Assembly (NCBI GenBank): GCA_964416305.1
Contig: CAYQDM010000007.1
Location: 54,689 to 118,688, forward strand
Length of the DNA stretch: 64,000 bases
From: Acidaminobacter sp964416305
Lineage (GTDB): Bacteria > Bacillota > Clostridia > Peptostreptococcales > Acidaminobacteraceae
Direction of reading: 5' to 3'
Shown: positions 41,536 to 49,236 of the stretch, piece by piece
How the letters are laid out: each line of letters starts with the position of its first letter
How positions within the stretch are numbered: the stretch's first letter is position 1
Made by a program: the position numbers and the translations under genes
Notes under the pieces: model-generated
Seen by the model: only the letters and a program-made list of their open reading frames with translations
Database searches by the model: none
Told to the model about the DNA's origin: nothing

Positions 41536-42975
41536 ATGTCAGAGATGAAGTTCAATACCCTGGTCGGTCTCGAGATCCACGCAGAGCTCGCGACGGCTTC
41601 CAAGATGTTCTGCGGCTGCACGACGACCTACGGCGGTGACGTCAATACCCATTGCTGCCCGATCTGTCTTGGTCTTCCCGGCACACTGCCGGTCGTCAAC
41701 AAACGGGCCATTGAGTTCGCAATCCAGACCGGACTCGCTTTCAACGCCAAGATTGCAAAAAAGAGCAAAATGGACCGCAAGAACTATTTCTATCCGGACT
41801 TGGTTAAGGCGTTCCAGATTTCACAATATGACATGCCGCTTTGCGAGCACGGTCATGTGGATATTGATACGGCTTCCGGCAAAAAACGCATAGGCATCCA
41901 GCGGATCCACATTGAAGAGGATACGGGAAAATCCCTTCACGCTGAGGATGGCTCATCCCTTCTGGATTACAACCGCTGTGGTGTGCCGCTGATTGAGATC
42001 GTCACCCTGCCGGATATATCGAGCGCTGAAGAAGCCGGTGCGTTTCTTGAACTGCTCAAGTCGACGCTGGAATATATTGAAGTCAGCGACTGCAAGATGG
42101 AGCAGGGCTCGCTGCGCTGTGACGTCAATGTCAACGTGGTCAGCGAGGATGGCTCGGTGAAGAGTAATATCACCGAAATCAAGAACCTCAACTCCTTCAA
42201 AGCGGCGATGAAGGCCATTGAATTTGAGACGAAGCGCCACATTGAGCTGCTTGAGCGCGGTGAAAACACCCTCAAGGAAACCCGTCGATGGGACGATGCC
42301 AAAAACGAAACCTTCCATATGCGCACTAAAGAATTCGTCCAGGATTATCGCTACTTCCCGGAGCCGGATATTGTCGACTTCGAAATTGACGCGGACTGGA
42401 TCGAGCGCTTGGAGCTGGAGCTTCCTGAGCTTCCTGAAGCCAGAAAGCTCAGATTTATTTCCGCATATGGCATTCCTGACTATGATGCCGGCGTCTTGAC
42501 TTCAACCCGCCAAATGGCCGACTACTTTGAGACTTTGGCTGTTCGAGTGGGAGATGGAAAACTCACCAGCAACTGGATTATGACGGAACTCATGCGCCGT
42601 CTCAAGGATGAAGGCCTGGAGCTGGACGCACTGCGTTTCACTGTTGAGCAGTTCGCCGAGCTGATCGCTATGGTCAAGGACGGCACCCTGAACCAAAACG
42701 CAGCAAAAAAAGTCTTCCGCCGTCTTTTTGAAGAAGGCGGGGAGCCAAAAGCCATAGTCGAGGCAGAAGGACTTGTACAAACCTCAGACACTGGGCTGAT
42801 CAAGGAAACTGTAGATTCGGTGCTCGGTGCCAATCCTCAGTCCGTTGAAGACTACAAGAACGGCAAGGACAGGGCGTTTGGATTCCTCGTGGGCCAGGTC
42901 ATGAAAGCCTCAAAAGGCAAGGCCAACCCACAGGTTGTCAATGAGCTTTTGGCAGAAGCGCTTAAGAATTTATAA
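41536..42975 (+). CDS. gatB: Glutamyl/aspartyl-tRNA amidotransferase subunit B
   Basis: The ATP-dependent kinase and transamidase subunit of GatCAB. The 479 residues show the GatB start (NTLVGLEIHAELATASKMFC), the zinc-binding cysteines (FCGCTTTYG and HCCPICLGLPG), the block IGIQRIHIEEDTGKSLH, and the YqeY-like tail domain (NAAKKVFRRLFEEGG, GFLVGQVMKASKGKANP). The preceding stop carries TAGGAGGCG as its ribosome-binding site. It ends the operon at a terminator. Confidence 0.97.
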   Translation: MSEMKFNTLVGLEIHAELATASKMFCGCTTTYGGDVNTHCCPICLGLPGTLPVVNKRAIEFAIQTGLAFNAKIAKKSKMDRKNYFYPDLVKAFQISQYDMPLCEHGHVDIDTASGKKRIGIQRIHIEEDTGKSLHAEDGSSLLDYNRCGVPLIEIVTLPDISSAEEAGAFLELLKSTLEYIEVSDCKMEQGSLRCDVNVNVVSEDGSVKSNITEIKNLNSFKAAMKAIEFETKRHIELLERGENTLKETRRWDDAKNETFHMRTKEFVQDYRYFPEPDIVDFEIDADWIERLELELPELPEARKLRFISAYGIPDYDAGVLTSTRQMADYFETLAVRVGDGKLTSNWIMTELMRRLKDEGLELDALRFTVEQFAELIAMVKDGTLNQNAAKKVFRRLFEEGGEPKAIVEAEGLVQTSDTGLIKETVDSVLGANPQSVEDYKNGKDRAFGFLVGQVMKASKGKANPQVVNELLAEALKNL

Positions 42976-43029
42976 TTCAAAAGTATGGAATGGCAGAAGG
43001 CGGGGAGAGATATTTGTCTCCGCCTTCCC

Positions 43030-43072
43030 AAATAAAAACGAGGAAGCGCAGTTTGCTTCCTCGTTTTTATTT
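43030..43072. terminator. Bidirectional terminator after gatB
   Basis: AAAAACGAGGAAGC-GCAGTTT-GCTTCCTCGTTTTT, with A/T runs on both sides; it also ends the minus-strand AOR operon. A smaller hairpin (GAAGGCGG...CCGCCTTC) lies just ahead. Confidence 0.92.
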
Positions 43073-43096
43073 GGACATCAATTTTTCCCGGTGTAT

Positions 43097-43321
43097 TCAA
43101 CCCCCGCCAACCGCCGGGAAGAAAGCCACTGTATCATATTCGGACAAACGGGCACTCAGTTTGCAGTGTCTGCCGTTGACCATGATTATGGCGGCTTCAT
43201 TGTGTGGAATGCCCAGCAGATCGAGAATATCTCCGGGTGTAGTCATTTCATGAAGTTCCAGATCCATTTCTTTTTCGTGCTTTGCCCTTAATGTGGCAAA
43301 GAGTTTGACTTTGATTTTCAT
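43097..43321 (-). CDS. MoaD/ThiS-family sulfur carrier protein
   Basis: A 74-residue ubiquitin-like protein (KIKVKLFATLRAKHEKEMDLEL, VMVNG-like IIMVNGRHCKLSARLSEYDTVAFFPAVGGG). It ends in Gly-Gly-Gly, as needed for thiocarboxylate or adenylate formation in molybdopterin or thiamin synthesis. Located at the end of an AOR operon, it probably supplies sulfur for the tungsten/molybdenum pterin cofactor of that enzyme. Start ATG 43321 has AAAAGGA 7 bp upstream; a GTG six bases earlier is less likely. Substrate is inferred from context. Confidence 0.82.
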   Translation of the reverse strand: MKIKVKLFATLRAKHEKEMDLELHEMTTPGDILDLLGIPHNEAAIIMVNGRHCKLSARLSEYDTVAFFPAVGGG

Positions 43322-43389
43322 GGGCACATCCTTTTATCCGGCAATAGGTGGTGAAGCGTACGTCGAAGCCTATTAACCCTTACTCCGCC

Positions 43390-43716
43390 TCACTTGCTCA
43401 ACTTGAAACTGGAGGCATTCTTCTGGTTTTTTCCATAGAAGCCAAGGGCAACCCGGTAAGGACCGGGGCAGCCGGGCGGCAAAAAGGCGACACGGTCACC
43501 GGGATGAATGACGGCATCCAAAGCGTGGACGAATCCATTCACGAAGATGACCTCGACCTCGTGCAGCTTGATTTCAAGCTTCTCTGCCAGTTCAATTCCG
43601 GTTAGTGGCTCCAGCAAGTGAAGAATGACAGGCATGGTGCCATGCCTCTTTCTCAAATAGGAATCCAAGTGAAGGAACCCTCTGATTTCAGTTGCCGATG
43701 GTTTCGGATCCTGCAT
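43390..43716 (-). CDS. MoaD/ThiS-like beta-grasp protein without a GG tail
   Basis: A 108-residue protein. A family-like core (LTGIELAEKLEIKLHEVEVIFVNGFVHALDAVIHPGDRVAFLPPG) matches the MoaD/ThiS beta-grasp fold, but instead of ending in Gly-Gly the protein continues as PGCPGPYRVALGFYGKNQKNASSFKLSK. Proteins of this sort occur next to AOR genes; without the GG end it probably does not act as a classic sulfur carrier. The first residues (QDPKPSATEI) are encoded by a copy of the GCCGATGGT motif (43693), so the true start may be further in. It lies between aor and the GG-ending MoaD gene. Confidence 0.68.
   Translation of the reverse strand: MQDPKPSATEIRGFLHLDSYLRKRHGTMPVILHLLEPLTGIELAEKLEIKLHEVEVIFVNGFVHALDAVIHPGDRVAFLPPGCPGPYRVALGFYGKNQKNASSFKLSK
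43693..43702 (-). repeat. Dispersed motif core copy (TGCCGATGGT)
   Basis: Minus-orientation core copy at the 5' end of the GG-less MoaD-like gene. Confidence 0.4.
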
Positions 43717-43784
43717 GCCTGATCACCCTCCCGGAAGTCTTGATTGGACAACGTGACGAGTCGTATCGGCCGGAAGCACTTTTG

Positions 43785-45524
43785 TTAAAAGTTATAAACC
43801 TCATCAATTTCTTCCGGTGTGAAATCCCAGACTTGATTGTGCGGTGGGAGCGCCTCGTACTCAAAGAATTCCGGCAGACGGTCGTGAGCATTTGTAAATC
43901 CGGCTCTCTTATTGAAGTCTCGCTCTACTTTCAAGACGGATTCGCCGAGCTTGTCGACATCTCCGGAAGTCAGGGACAGGCCGTATTGAGCATTGATCAT
44001 GTCGATCAGCGCCTGATAGCCTTCAGGGCTGTCTGCAATGCCAAAGTAGACAAACAGACACATGCCGGTGCTGTCGACTGCTGCAGTGCCAATCTGCATA
44101 GCCCGGGCGTACTCGATTTGGCCGTCTTTCTTAAGTGGATCAAGATCGCCGCCGACTTTCAAAATGTTTCCGGAGACACAATAGCCTGCAGTGTGGTCAG
44201 CGCCCATTGGCGTTGTGGCATAGGTTAAGCCAATGCCTTTGACGGCTCGAGGGTCGTAGGCCGGGATTGCCTGATCTTTGACCACAGGAGTTCTGTATAG
44301 GCCACAGACTTTTCCGACGACAGCACAGCCGCCGCCCAGGATTCTTCCGAGTGGCGTTGGAACAGCAATCTGTTTTATTGCGTCCAGGACAGCCTCGCCG
44401 TCGCCCCAAGGCAATAAGCCGCCTTCCATGGCTGTAGCGACTGCAACAGAGACTTCAATGCTGTCGACGCCAATATCATCCATGGCCCTGTCTGCATAGG
44501 CGATCAGGTCCAGATTTTTAATGCCGGCATCAGCGCCGAGAGCCCAAATCGTTTCATACTCAAAGCCGCTCGTAATATATTTGCCTTGCTTATCCGGGTA
44601 CCACTGTGAGCATTTAATTATGCAGCCTCTGTGGCAGCCGTGGGAGACCTTGCCGTCGCCGCCGCGCTCGGTAATGGTCGCGTTCATGGTTTCGCCGGAA
44701 ATGACGTCATTATGATCAATGCGGCCTTGGGTAAAGTTGTAGGATGGAAGGCCGCCGGCTTCGTTCAGAATATTGACCAGAACGTCCGTGCCGTAAGCCG
44801 CAAGTCCTTGGCCTGAAACCGGATGGGAGAGGAGTGCGTTGGCAAAGACTTTCGCGGCGGCTCTGAACTTCTCAGGCTCTGCGATTGGTACAGTACCCGC
44901 GCCGGTATCATCCAGGATGACAGCTTTTACTTTTTTGGAGCCCATGACTGCACCGAGACCGCCGCGACCTGCGCTGCGGATATTCCCTTCCGGATCCTTG
45001 AAAGATATATTGGCGGAAGGCAAGCGGTGTTCACCCGCAGGACCGACTATTGCAATGCCGACGTTCTTGCCGTGTTTCTCAGTCAAGAACTCAATGGCTT
45101 CGTAATTGCCGCAGCCGCCTAAAATTTCGACAGGCGCTTCTTCTATGGCAACGTTGTCCATGGAAACTTTGATGACGTAAAATTTGTCGTCTTCCGGCAT
45201 GCCTTCAATAACTAAGGCTTTTATGCCCATTTTGGCCATCTGTTGAGAAAAAACGCCGCCGGTATTGCACTCTTTTATGGTGCCGGTCAGTGGGCTCTTG
45301 GCACCAACAGACAGGCGTCCTGAGTTTGGCGCGGAGGTGCCGCTGAGCAAGCCAGGGGCAAAAATCAACTTATTGTTTTTTCCAAGCGGGTGGCAAGTAG
45401 GTTTAACTTCATCATTGACGAAGCTGGAGGTAAGAGCGCGGCCGCCAAGGCCTATGTATTGATTTGGGACGGCTTGGATCTCAATTTCCCTGGACGACAT
45501 ATTCACGCGGATAAACTTGTTCAT
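43785..45524 (-). CDS. aor: Aldehyde:ferredoxin oxidoreductase family protein
   Basis: A 579-residue tungsten (or molybdenum) bis-pterin, [4Fe-4S] enzyme that oxidises aldehydes to acids with ferredoxin, typical of anaerobic amino-acid fermenters. The N-terminal domain starts FIRVNMSSREIEIQAVPNQYIGLGGRALTSSFV, and GTSAPNSGRLSVGAKSPLTG and SAGRGGLGAVMGSKKVKA are pterin-binding blocks. The cluster cysteines appear as GCHRGCIIKCS (C-x3-C-x3-C) plus a later MCLF. The first spacing is one residue longer than in classic AORs, so it may be a distinct subfamily. Start ATG 45524 has AAAGGAGGCG upstream. A perfect sigma-54 promoter lies 36-51 bp ahead. Two MoaD-like genes follow. Confidence 0.9.
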   Translation of the reverse strand: MNKFIRVNMSSREIEIQAVPNQYIGLGGRALTSSFVNDEVKPTCHPLGKNNKLIFAPGLLSGTSAPNSGRLSVGAKSPLTGTIKECNTGGVFSQQMAKMGIKALVIEGMPEDDKFYVIKVSMDNVAIEEAPVEILGGCGNYEAIEFLTEKHGKNVGIAIVGPAGEHRLPSANISFKDPEGNIRSAGRGGLGAVMGSKKVKAVILDDTGAGTVPIAEPEKFRAAAKVFANALLSHPVSGQGLAAYGTDVLVNILNEAGGLPSYNFTQGRIDHNDVISGETMNATITERGGDGKVSHGCHRGCIIKCSQWYPDKQGKYITSGFEYETIWALGADAGIKNLDLIAYADRAMDDIGVDSIEVSVAVATAMEGGLLPWGDGEAVLDAIKQIAVPTPLGRILGGGCAVVGKVCGLYRTPVVKDQAIPAYDPRAVKGIGLTYATTPMGADHTAGYCVSGNILKVGGDLDPLKKDGQIEYARAMQIGTAAVDSTGMCLFVYFGIADSPEGYQALIDMINAQYGLSLTSGDVDKLGESVLKVERDFNKRAGFTNAHDRLPEFFEYEALPPHNQVWDFTPEEIDEVYNF

Positions 45525-45559
45525 AAAACGCCTCCTTTTACTTTGTTGCGAATTAATAT

Positions 45560-45575
45560 TGCAAATATTGTGCCA
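45560..45575 (-). promoter_or_regulatory. Sigma-54 promoter of aor
   Basis: On the minus strand TGGCAC-AATAT-TTGCA exactly fits the -24/-12 consensus (TGGCAC-N5-TTGC). It lies just upstream of aor and downstream of a sigma-54 activator gene. Confidence 0.9.
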
Positions 45576-45576
45576 A

Positions 45577-45606
45577 ATAAAAAAGACCGCTGTTTCCAAG
45601 CGGTCT
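45577..45606 (-). terminator. Intrinsic terminator of the sigma-54 activator gene
   Basis: On the minus strand AGACCGC-TTGGAAACA-GCGGTCT is followed by TTTTTT; this isolates aor transcription from the activator gene. Confidence 0.85.
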
Positions 45607-45637
45607 AGTGTACGGCAAATGAACTATTTGAGAAGAG

Positions 45638-45654
45638 TGTTCTGAAGTTGAACA
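45638..45654. promoter_or_regulatory. Candidate enhancer site for the sigma-54 activator
   Basis: TGTTCTGAAGTTGAACA, a dyad TGTTC-N7-GAACA about 65 bp upstream of the aor -24 element, the usual zone for activator binding. Related GAACA/TGTTC half-sites are seen at 45673 and 45701, and around 47730 ahead of the activator gene. Confidence 0.5.
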
Positions 45655-45686
45655 TAAATCGCATAACTTAGATGTTCCAAAGTGGA

Positions 45687-47612
45687 TCACTGATCGAAAG
45701 TTGAACAATCGATCTTGAAAACTTCAATATTGCGGTAAAGGGTATTTCTCGCAATGCCCAACGCTTTAGCGCTTAATGAAATATTACCATTGTATTTATT
45801 CAGGGTACGGATGATATGCCGCTTCTGAATCTCGTTCAGCGGCAGGTCGGTGTCCTGCTCCCGTGTGATCCTCAGAAGCGGCAGACCTGAATGCTCGGCA
45901 GGATCCAATGGCTGCAGGCGATTGATCTCCGGTACGGACTCTGTGTTGATCAAGAGCTCAATATAATTTTCAAGCTCGCGGATATTGCCTGGCCAGTCAT
46001 AATCTTGCAGCTGCTGGATTTGATCCTCGCTGAGCTGAAGGGGTTTCTTGTTCAGGCGCTTGGAAATCCTGTCTGTGAAAAATTCGATCAGGAGTGGGAT
46101 ATCATCTTTGCGCTGTCTGAGTGGCGGTAGGATAATAGGCAGGACATTCAACCTGTAATATAAATCCTTCCTGAAGTTGCCTTTGGCGACTTCCTCCTTG
46201 AGATCTTTGTTAGTCGCCGCAATGATTCTGACATCCACGACGAATTCTTTCATACTTCCGACACGGCTGATGGTGCCTTCTTCGAGGACTCTGAGAAGTC
46301 GTGTCTGCATGTCCAGCGGCATTTCTCCGACTTCGTCCAGAAATAAAGTGCCTCCGTCCGCAATTTCAAATTTTCCGGGATTGCCGGATGTCTTGGCGCC
46401 GGTAAAGGCCCCTTCTTCATAGCCAAAGAGCTCGGCTTCAATCAGCGTCTTTGGAATCGCGCCGCAGTTCAAAGCCACGAAGGGTTCCTCGCGACGGTCG
46501 GAATGATTGTGAATGGCTTGTGCAAAAAGTTCCTTACCTGTGCCGCTTTCTCCCAGAATAAGAATACCTGAGCGGCTGTCAGCCACTTTTTTGGCGAACT
46601 CGACGACTTTGGCAAACTGTCTGTTTTCACCTATGATTTTATCAAAGGTATAGACAGCCTTTCTGCCCATGATCCGGTTGGCCAGTTTCCTGATTTTTTT
46701 AACATCTTTGAAGACCATGATTATATCAATCAATTTTTTTTGGCTGTTGATGATGGGATAGGTACTCAAATTGAGCATGGCCTTATTCTTCCTCGAGTTG
46801 ACAACGACCTCCTCATCCGAGAAGCCGCGGTGAGCCGCAGAAGCAGCCAGAACCTGCTCCCAGCCCTCAAACAGCTGCCAGACTTTCATAGATCTGATCT
46901 CTCCCTGAGTATATCCGAAGAGATCGGGGACGTAGTGGTTGACGGTTTTTATGGTGCCGTCGAGATCCGCGGTCAGGATGCCCGCGGAAATGCTGTCAAT
47001 AATTGCGTCGTTATATAGCTTGGCCATCTCCAGAGCGACATTGTATTCCTGAACCTGAAGCATCCGCTCTATGGCTTTGGCCGCAGCCACCACCATGCCA
47101 AGAGTATGGGGATGAACCAGCTCTGAATAGCCGGTCAGATCCAGGGAACCAATAATCTTGCCGGCAGAGTCGCAGATAGGCGAAGCGGAGCAAGTCCATT
47201 TGTGATATGCCTCGATGTAATGTTCATCCCCTGAAACCTGGACCGGCATTTTCTCCACCAATGCTGTTCCCATGGCGTTGGTTCCAATATTGCTTTCGTT
47301 CATGAATGCTCCGGGCATCATTTTGTAGGAAAACGCCTCGGTGAGAATAGACTCATCTCCAATAATCGAAAGGATGCAGCCTTCTTCATCAGTCAAGATC
47401 GCGAAGAAGTCTGTGCCCTTCACAAAATTGTAAAGCTGATTCATAAAAGGCTCAGCTGTGCCAATTAGGGATTGATGATCCGAAAGCCGCTCGAACAAAG
47501 GCTCCCCATCCAAAATACGCTTGCTGTAGACTCTGTCCCGCCCTATGTCCATAGCGTCGCAACGCTTGTGGGACCTCACGATAAACTCCTTGGTCGTAGT
47601 TGGTTTTTTCAT
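45687..47612 (-). CDS. Sigma-54-dependent transcriptional activator (GAF-PAS-AAA+-Fis)
   Basis: A 641-residue enhancer-binding protein. The N-terminal about 200 residues are an AcoR-like GAF sensor (FMNQLYNFVKGTDFFAILTDEEG, SNIGTNAMGTALVE, HPHTLGMVVAAAKAIERML). A PAS domain follows (about 205-310), then the AAA+ domain with GESGTGKELFAQAIH (Walker A) and EEGAFTGAKTSG (the sigma-54-contacting GAFTGA loop), FLDEVGEMPLDMQ, and the Fis-type HTH (NISLSAKALGIARNTLYRNIEVF). It probably senses a small metabolite such as an aldehyde and activates the aor promoter directly downstream. Start ATG 47612 has AGGAGGTC 6 bp upstream. Confidence 0.92.
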   Translation of the reverse strand: MKKPTTTKEFIVRSHKRCDAMDIGRDRVYSKRILDGEPLFERLSDHQSLIGTAEPFMNQLYNFVKGTDFFAILTDEEGCILSIIGDESILTEAFSYKMMPGAFMNESNIGTNAMGTALVEKMPVQVSGDEHYIEAYHKWTCSASPICDSAGKIIGSLDLTGYSELVHPHTLGMVVAAAKAIERMLQVQEYNVALEMAKLYNDAIIDSISAGILTADLDGTIKTVNHYVPDLFGYTQGEIRSMKVWQLFEGWEQVLAASAAHRGFSDEEVVVNSRKNKAMLNLSTYPIINSQKKLIDIIMVFKDVKKIRKLANRIMGRKAVYTFDKIIGENRQFAKVVEFAKKVADSRSGILILGESGTGKELFAQAIHNHSDRREEPFVALNCGAIPKTLIEAELFGYEEGAFTGAKTSGNPGKFEIADGGTLFLDEVGEMPLDMQTRLLRVLEEGTISRVGSMKEFVVDVRIIAATNKDLKEEVAKGNFRKDLYYRLNVLPIILPPLRQRKDDIPLLIEFFTDRISKRLNKKPLQLSEDQIQQLQDYDWPGNIRELENYIELLINTESVPEINRLQPLDPAEHSGLPLLRITREQDTDLPLNEIQKRHIIRTLNKYNGNISLSAKALGIARNTLYRNIEVFKIDCSTFDQ

Positions 47613-48304
47613 GGCATTGACCTCCTGCCTTGAGTCTGACAAACTTGGGAATGTTAACTTTTGTGTGAAATTAAAAGGGTCATTGTGATGACGATCAAGC
47701 TATCGATAATTACCGCTCGAAAACAGAACATTGTAACGTAATGGAACACTTTTGAAGAAATTATAGCACAGCACGCGTCTGATCACAATCTGAAGAAATA
47801 AAGACTGGATTATGGGTATTGAATCTCTTATCAACACATGGTGCAGAATGGGTTCTCAATTCTTAGGCTGGGTGATCAGTCCGGACTTGTATCATGAAAG
47901 GAATTTTATAAAAATAAACGATTGATAATTATTGAAAATTGCAAGATTCATACCATTCAACTTTCAAATGAATAAGCGGCGTCATGACAATAAGTCAAAT
48001 TCTCACCCTGATGAGTTGATAAACCACATTTGTGACGACTTTTGACGTACAAAAGATTATCCAAATGTTACAAAACCTTAAATTTAGATTTCGCTGTAGC
48101 CATTGATAGTTGCGGGCTGGTGGATTAAGATAAGATTAACAGGAACGACAAAGAAATTTAATAATTTCAATCTTAGCTTTGGTTGCGACATGAAAAGTTG
48201 ATAATGTATTCGGCACATTTCAAGTCTTATCAAATGGGATTGCAATTGTTGAACTTTGTCAAAGGTAAAAAAAGTATAGAAGAATTTTGAAAGGAGCTGA
48301 GAAT
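47613..48304. other. 692-bp AT-rich divergent intergenic region
   Basis: No gene or RNA is recognised. It separates the sigma-54 activator (minus) from the peptide importer (plus). It includes an imperfect dyad CATTGTAACGTAATG at about 47734, flanked by GAACA, and the motifs TGTGACGACTTTTGACGTAC (48031) and ATGTTACAAAACC (48064), which resemble sequences ahead of the oppA-like gene at 52.5 kb. No promoter fits well: TTGAAC with a distant TATAGA lies near 48250-48280. Confidence 0.5.
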
Positions 48305-49225
48305 TTGGGCAAGTATATCATCCGAAGATTAATCTCCATGATCATCACTCTTGTCTTTGTCGCATCCATTACCTTTTTTCTGATGCACGCAGTACCGGGC
48401 GGCCCGTTCCAAAGTGAAAAGGCACTTCCGGAAGCAGTCATTCAAGCGTTGAATGAGAAATATCACCTCGACGACCCGCTATGGAAGCAATATCTCGACT
48501 ACATGAAGGGGGTCTTCACTTTTCAGCTTGGGCCATCTTTCAAGCGTGTTGGCACAACAGTCAATGATTTGATTGTCGCAGGCTTTCCTTATTCCGCTAA
48601 ACTGGGCTTCTTCGCGACGCTGGCAATTGTTGCGCTGGGAATTCCGGCGGGAATAATTTCGGCCCTCAAGTCGAACAAGTGGGAAGATTATCTCGTAACT
48701 ATCCTCGCGACACTTGGTGTTGCGGTTCCGAGCTTCGTTCTTGGTGCCCTCTTTATTTATGTATTCAGCTCTAAACTGGGGTGGCTTCCTGCCTTTGGCC
48801 TTACCAGCTGGAAGCACTATATTGGTCCTGTAATAGCACTAAGTGGTTTTTCCCTGGCCTTTGTTGCACGTCTGACCAGATCAAGCGTTTTGGAAGTCAT
48901 GCAGCAGGACTACATAAGAACCGCCAGGGCGAAAGGCCTTCCGGAGATCGTTGTCATTGTCAAGCATGCGCTCAAAAATGCGCTGATTCCGGTTGTCACC
49001 TATCTTGGCCCTATGATTGCAGCAATGATGACGGGTTCCTTTATTGTTGAAAAGATTTTCGCGATTCCCGGCATGGGTAAATATTTTGTCGAAAGCGTCA
49101 GCAGCCGTGACTACACGGTACTGATGGGAACGACAATCTTTTACGCCGCCTTCTCCATCACGATGATTTTCGTGGTCGACATCGCTTATGGATTTATCGA
49201 TCCAAGAATCAAACTCGGAGATTAG
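48305..49225 (+). CDS. oppB: Peptide/oligopeptide ABC transporter permease (OppB/DppB)
   Basis: A 306-residue permease with six helices. GKYIIRRLISMIITLVFVASITFFLMHAVPGGPF is the OppB start, and ARAKGLPEIVVIVKHALKNALIPVVTYLG holds the EAA coupling motif. It forms the channel with the next gene. Start: TTG 48305 has AAGGAG 10 bp upstream; a TTG at 48287 is upstream of that signal. First gene of a five-gene importer operon, and possibly feeds amino-acid fermentation through AOR. Substrate class (di- or oligopeptide) is not settled by sequence. Confidence 0.92.
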   Translation: MGKYIIRRLISMIITLVFVASITFFLMHAVPGGPFQSEKALPEAVIQALNEKYHLDDPLWKQYLDYMKGVFTFQLGPSFKRVGTTVNDLIVAGFPYSAKLGFFATLAIVALGIPAGIISALKSNKWEDYLVTILATLGVAVPSFVLGALFIYVFSSKLGWLPAFGLTSWKHYIGPVIALSGFSLAFVARLTRSSVLEVMQQDYIRTARAKGLPEIVVIVKHALKNALIPVVTYLGPMIAAMMTGSFIVEKIFAIPGMGKYFVESVSSRDYTVLMGTTIFYAAFSITMIFVVDIAYGFIDPRIKLGD

Positions 49226-49236
49226 GAGGGCTGACC

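Noticed and set aside
47613..48304. A small RNA or gene in the long divergent gap
   Set aside because: No open frame with a ribosome-binding site and no terminator hairpin is visible in the gap.
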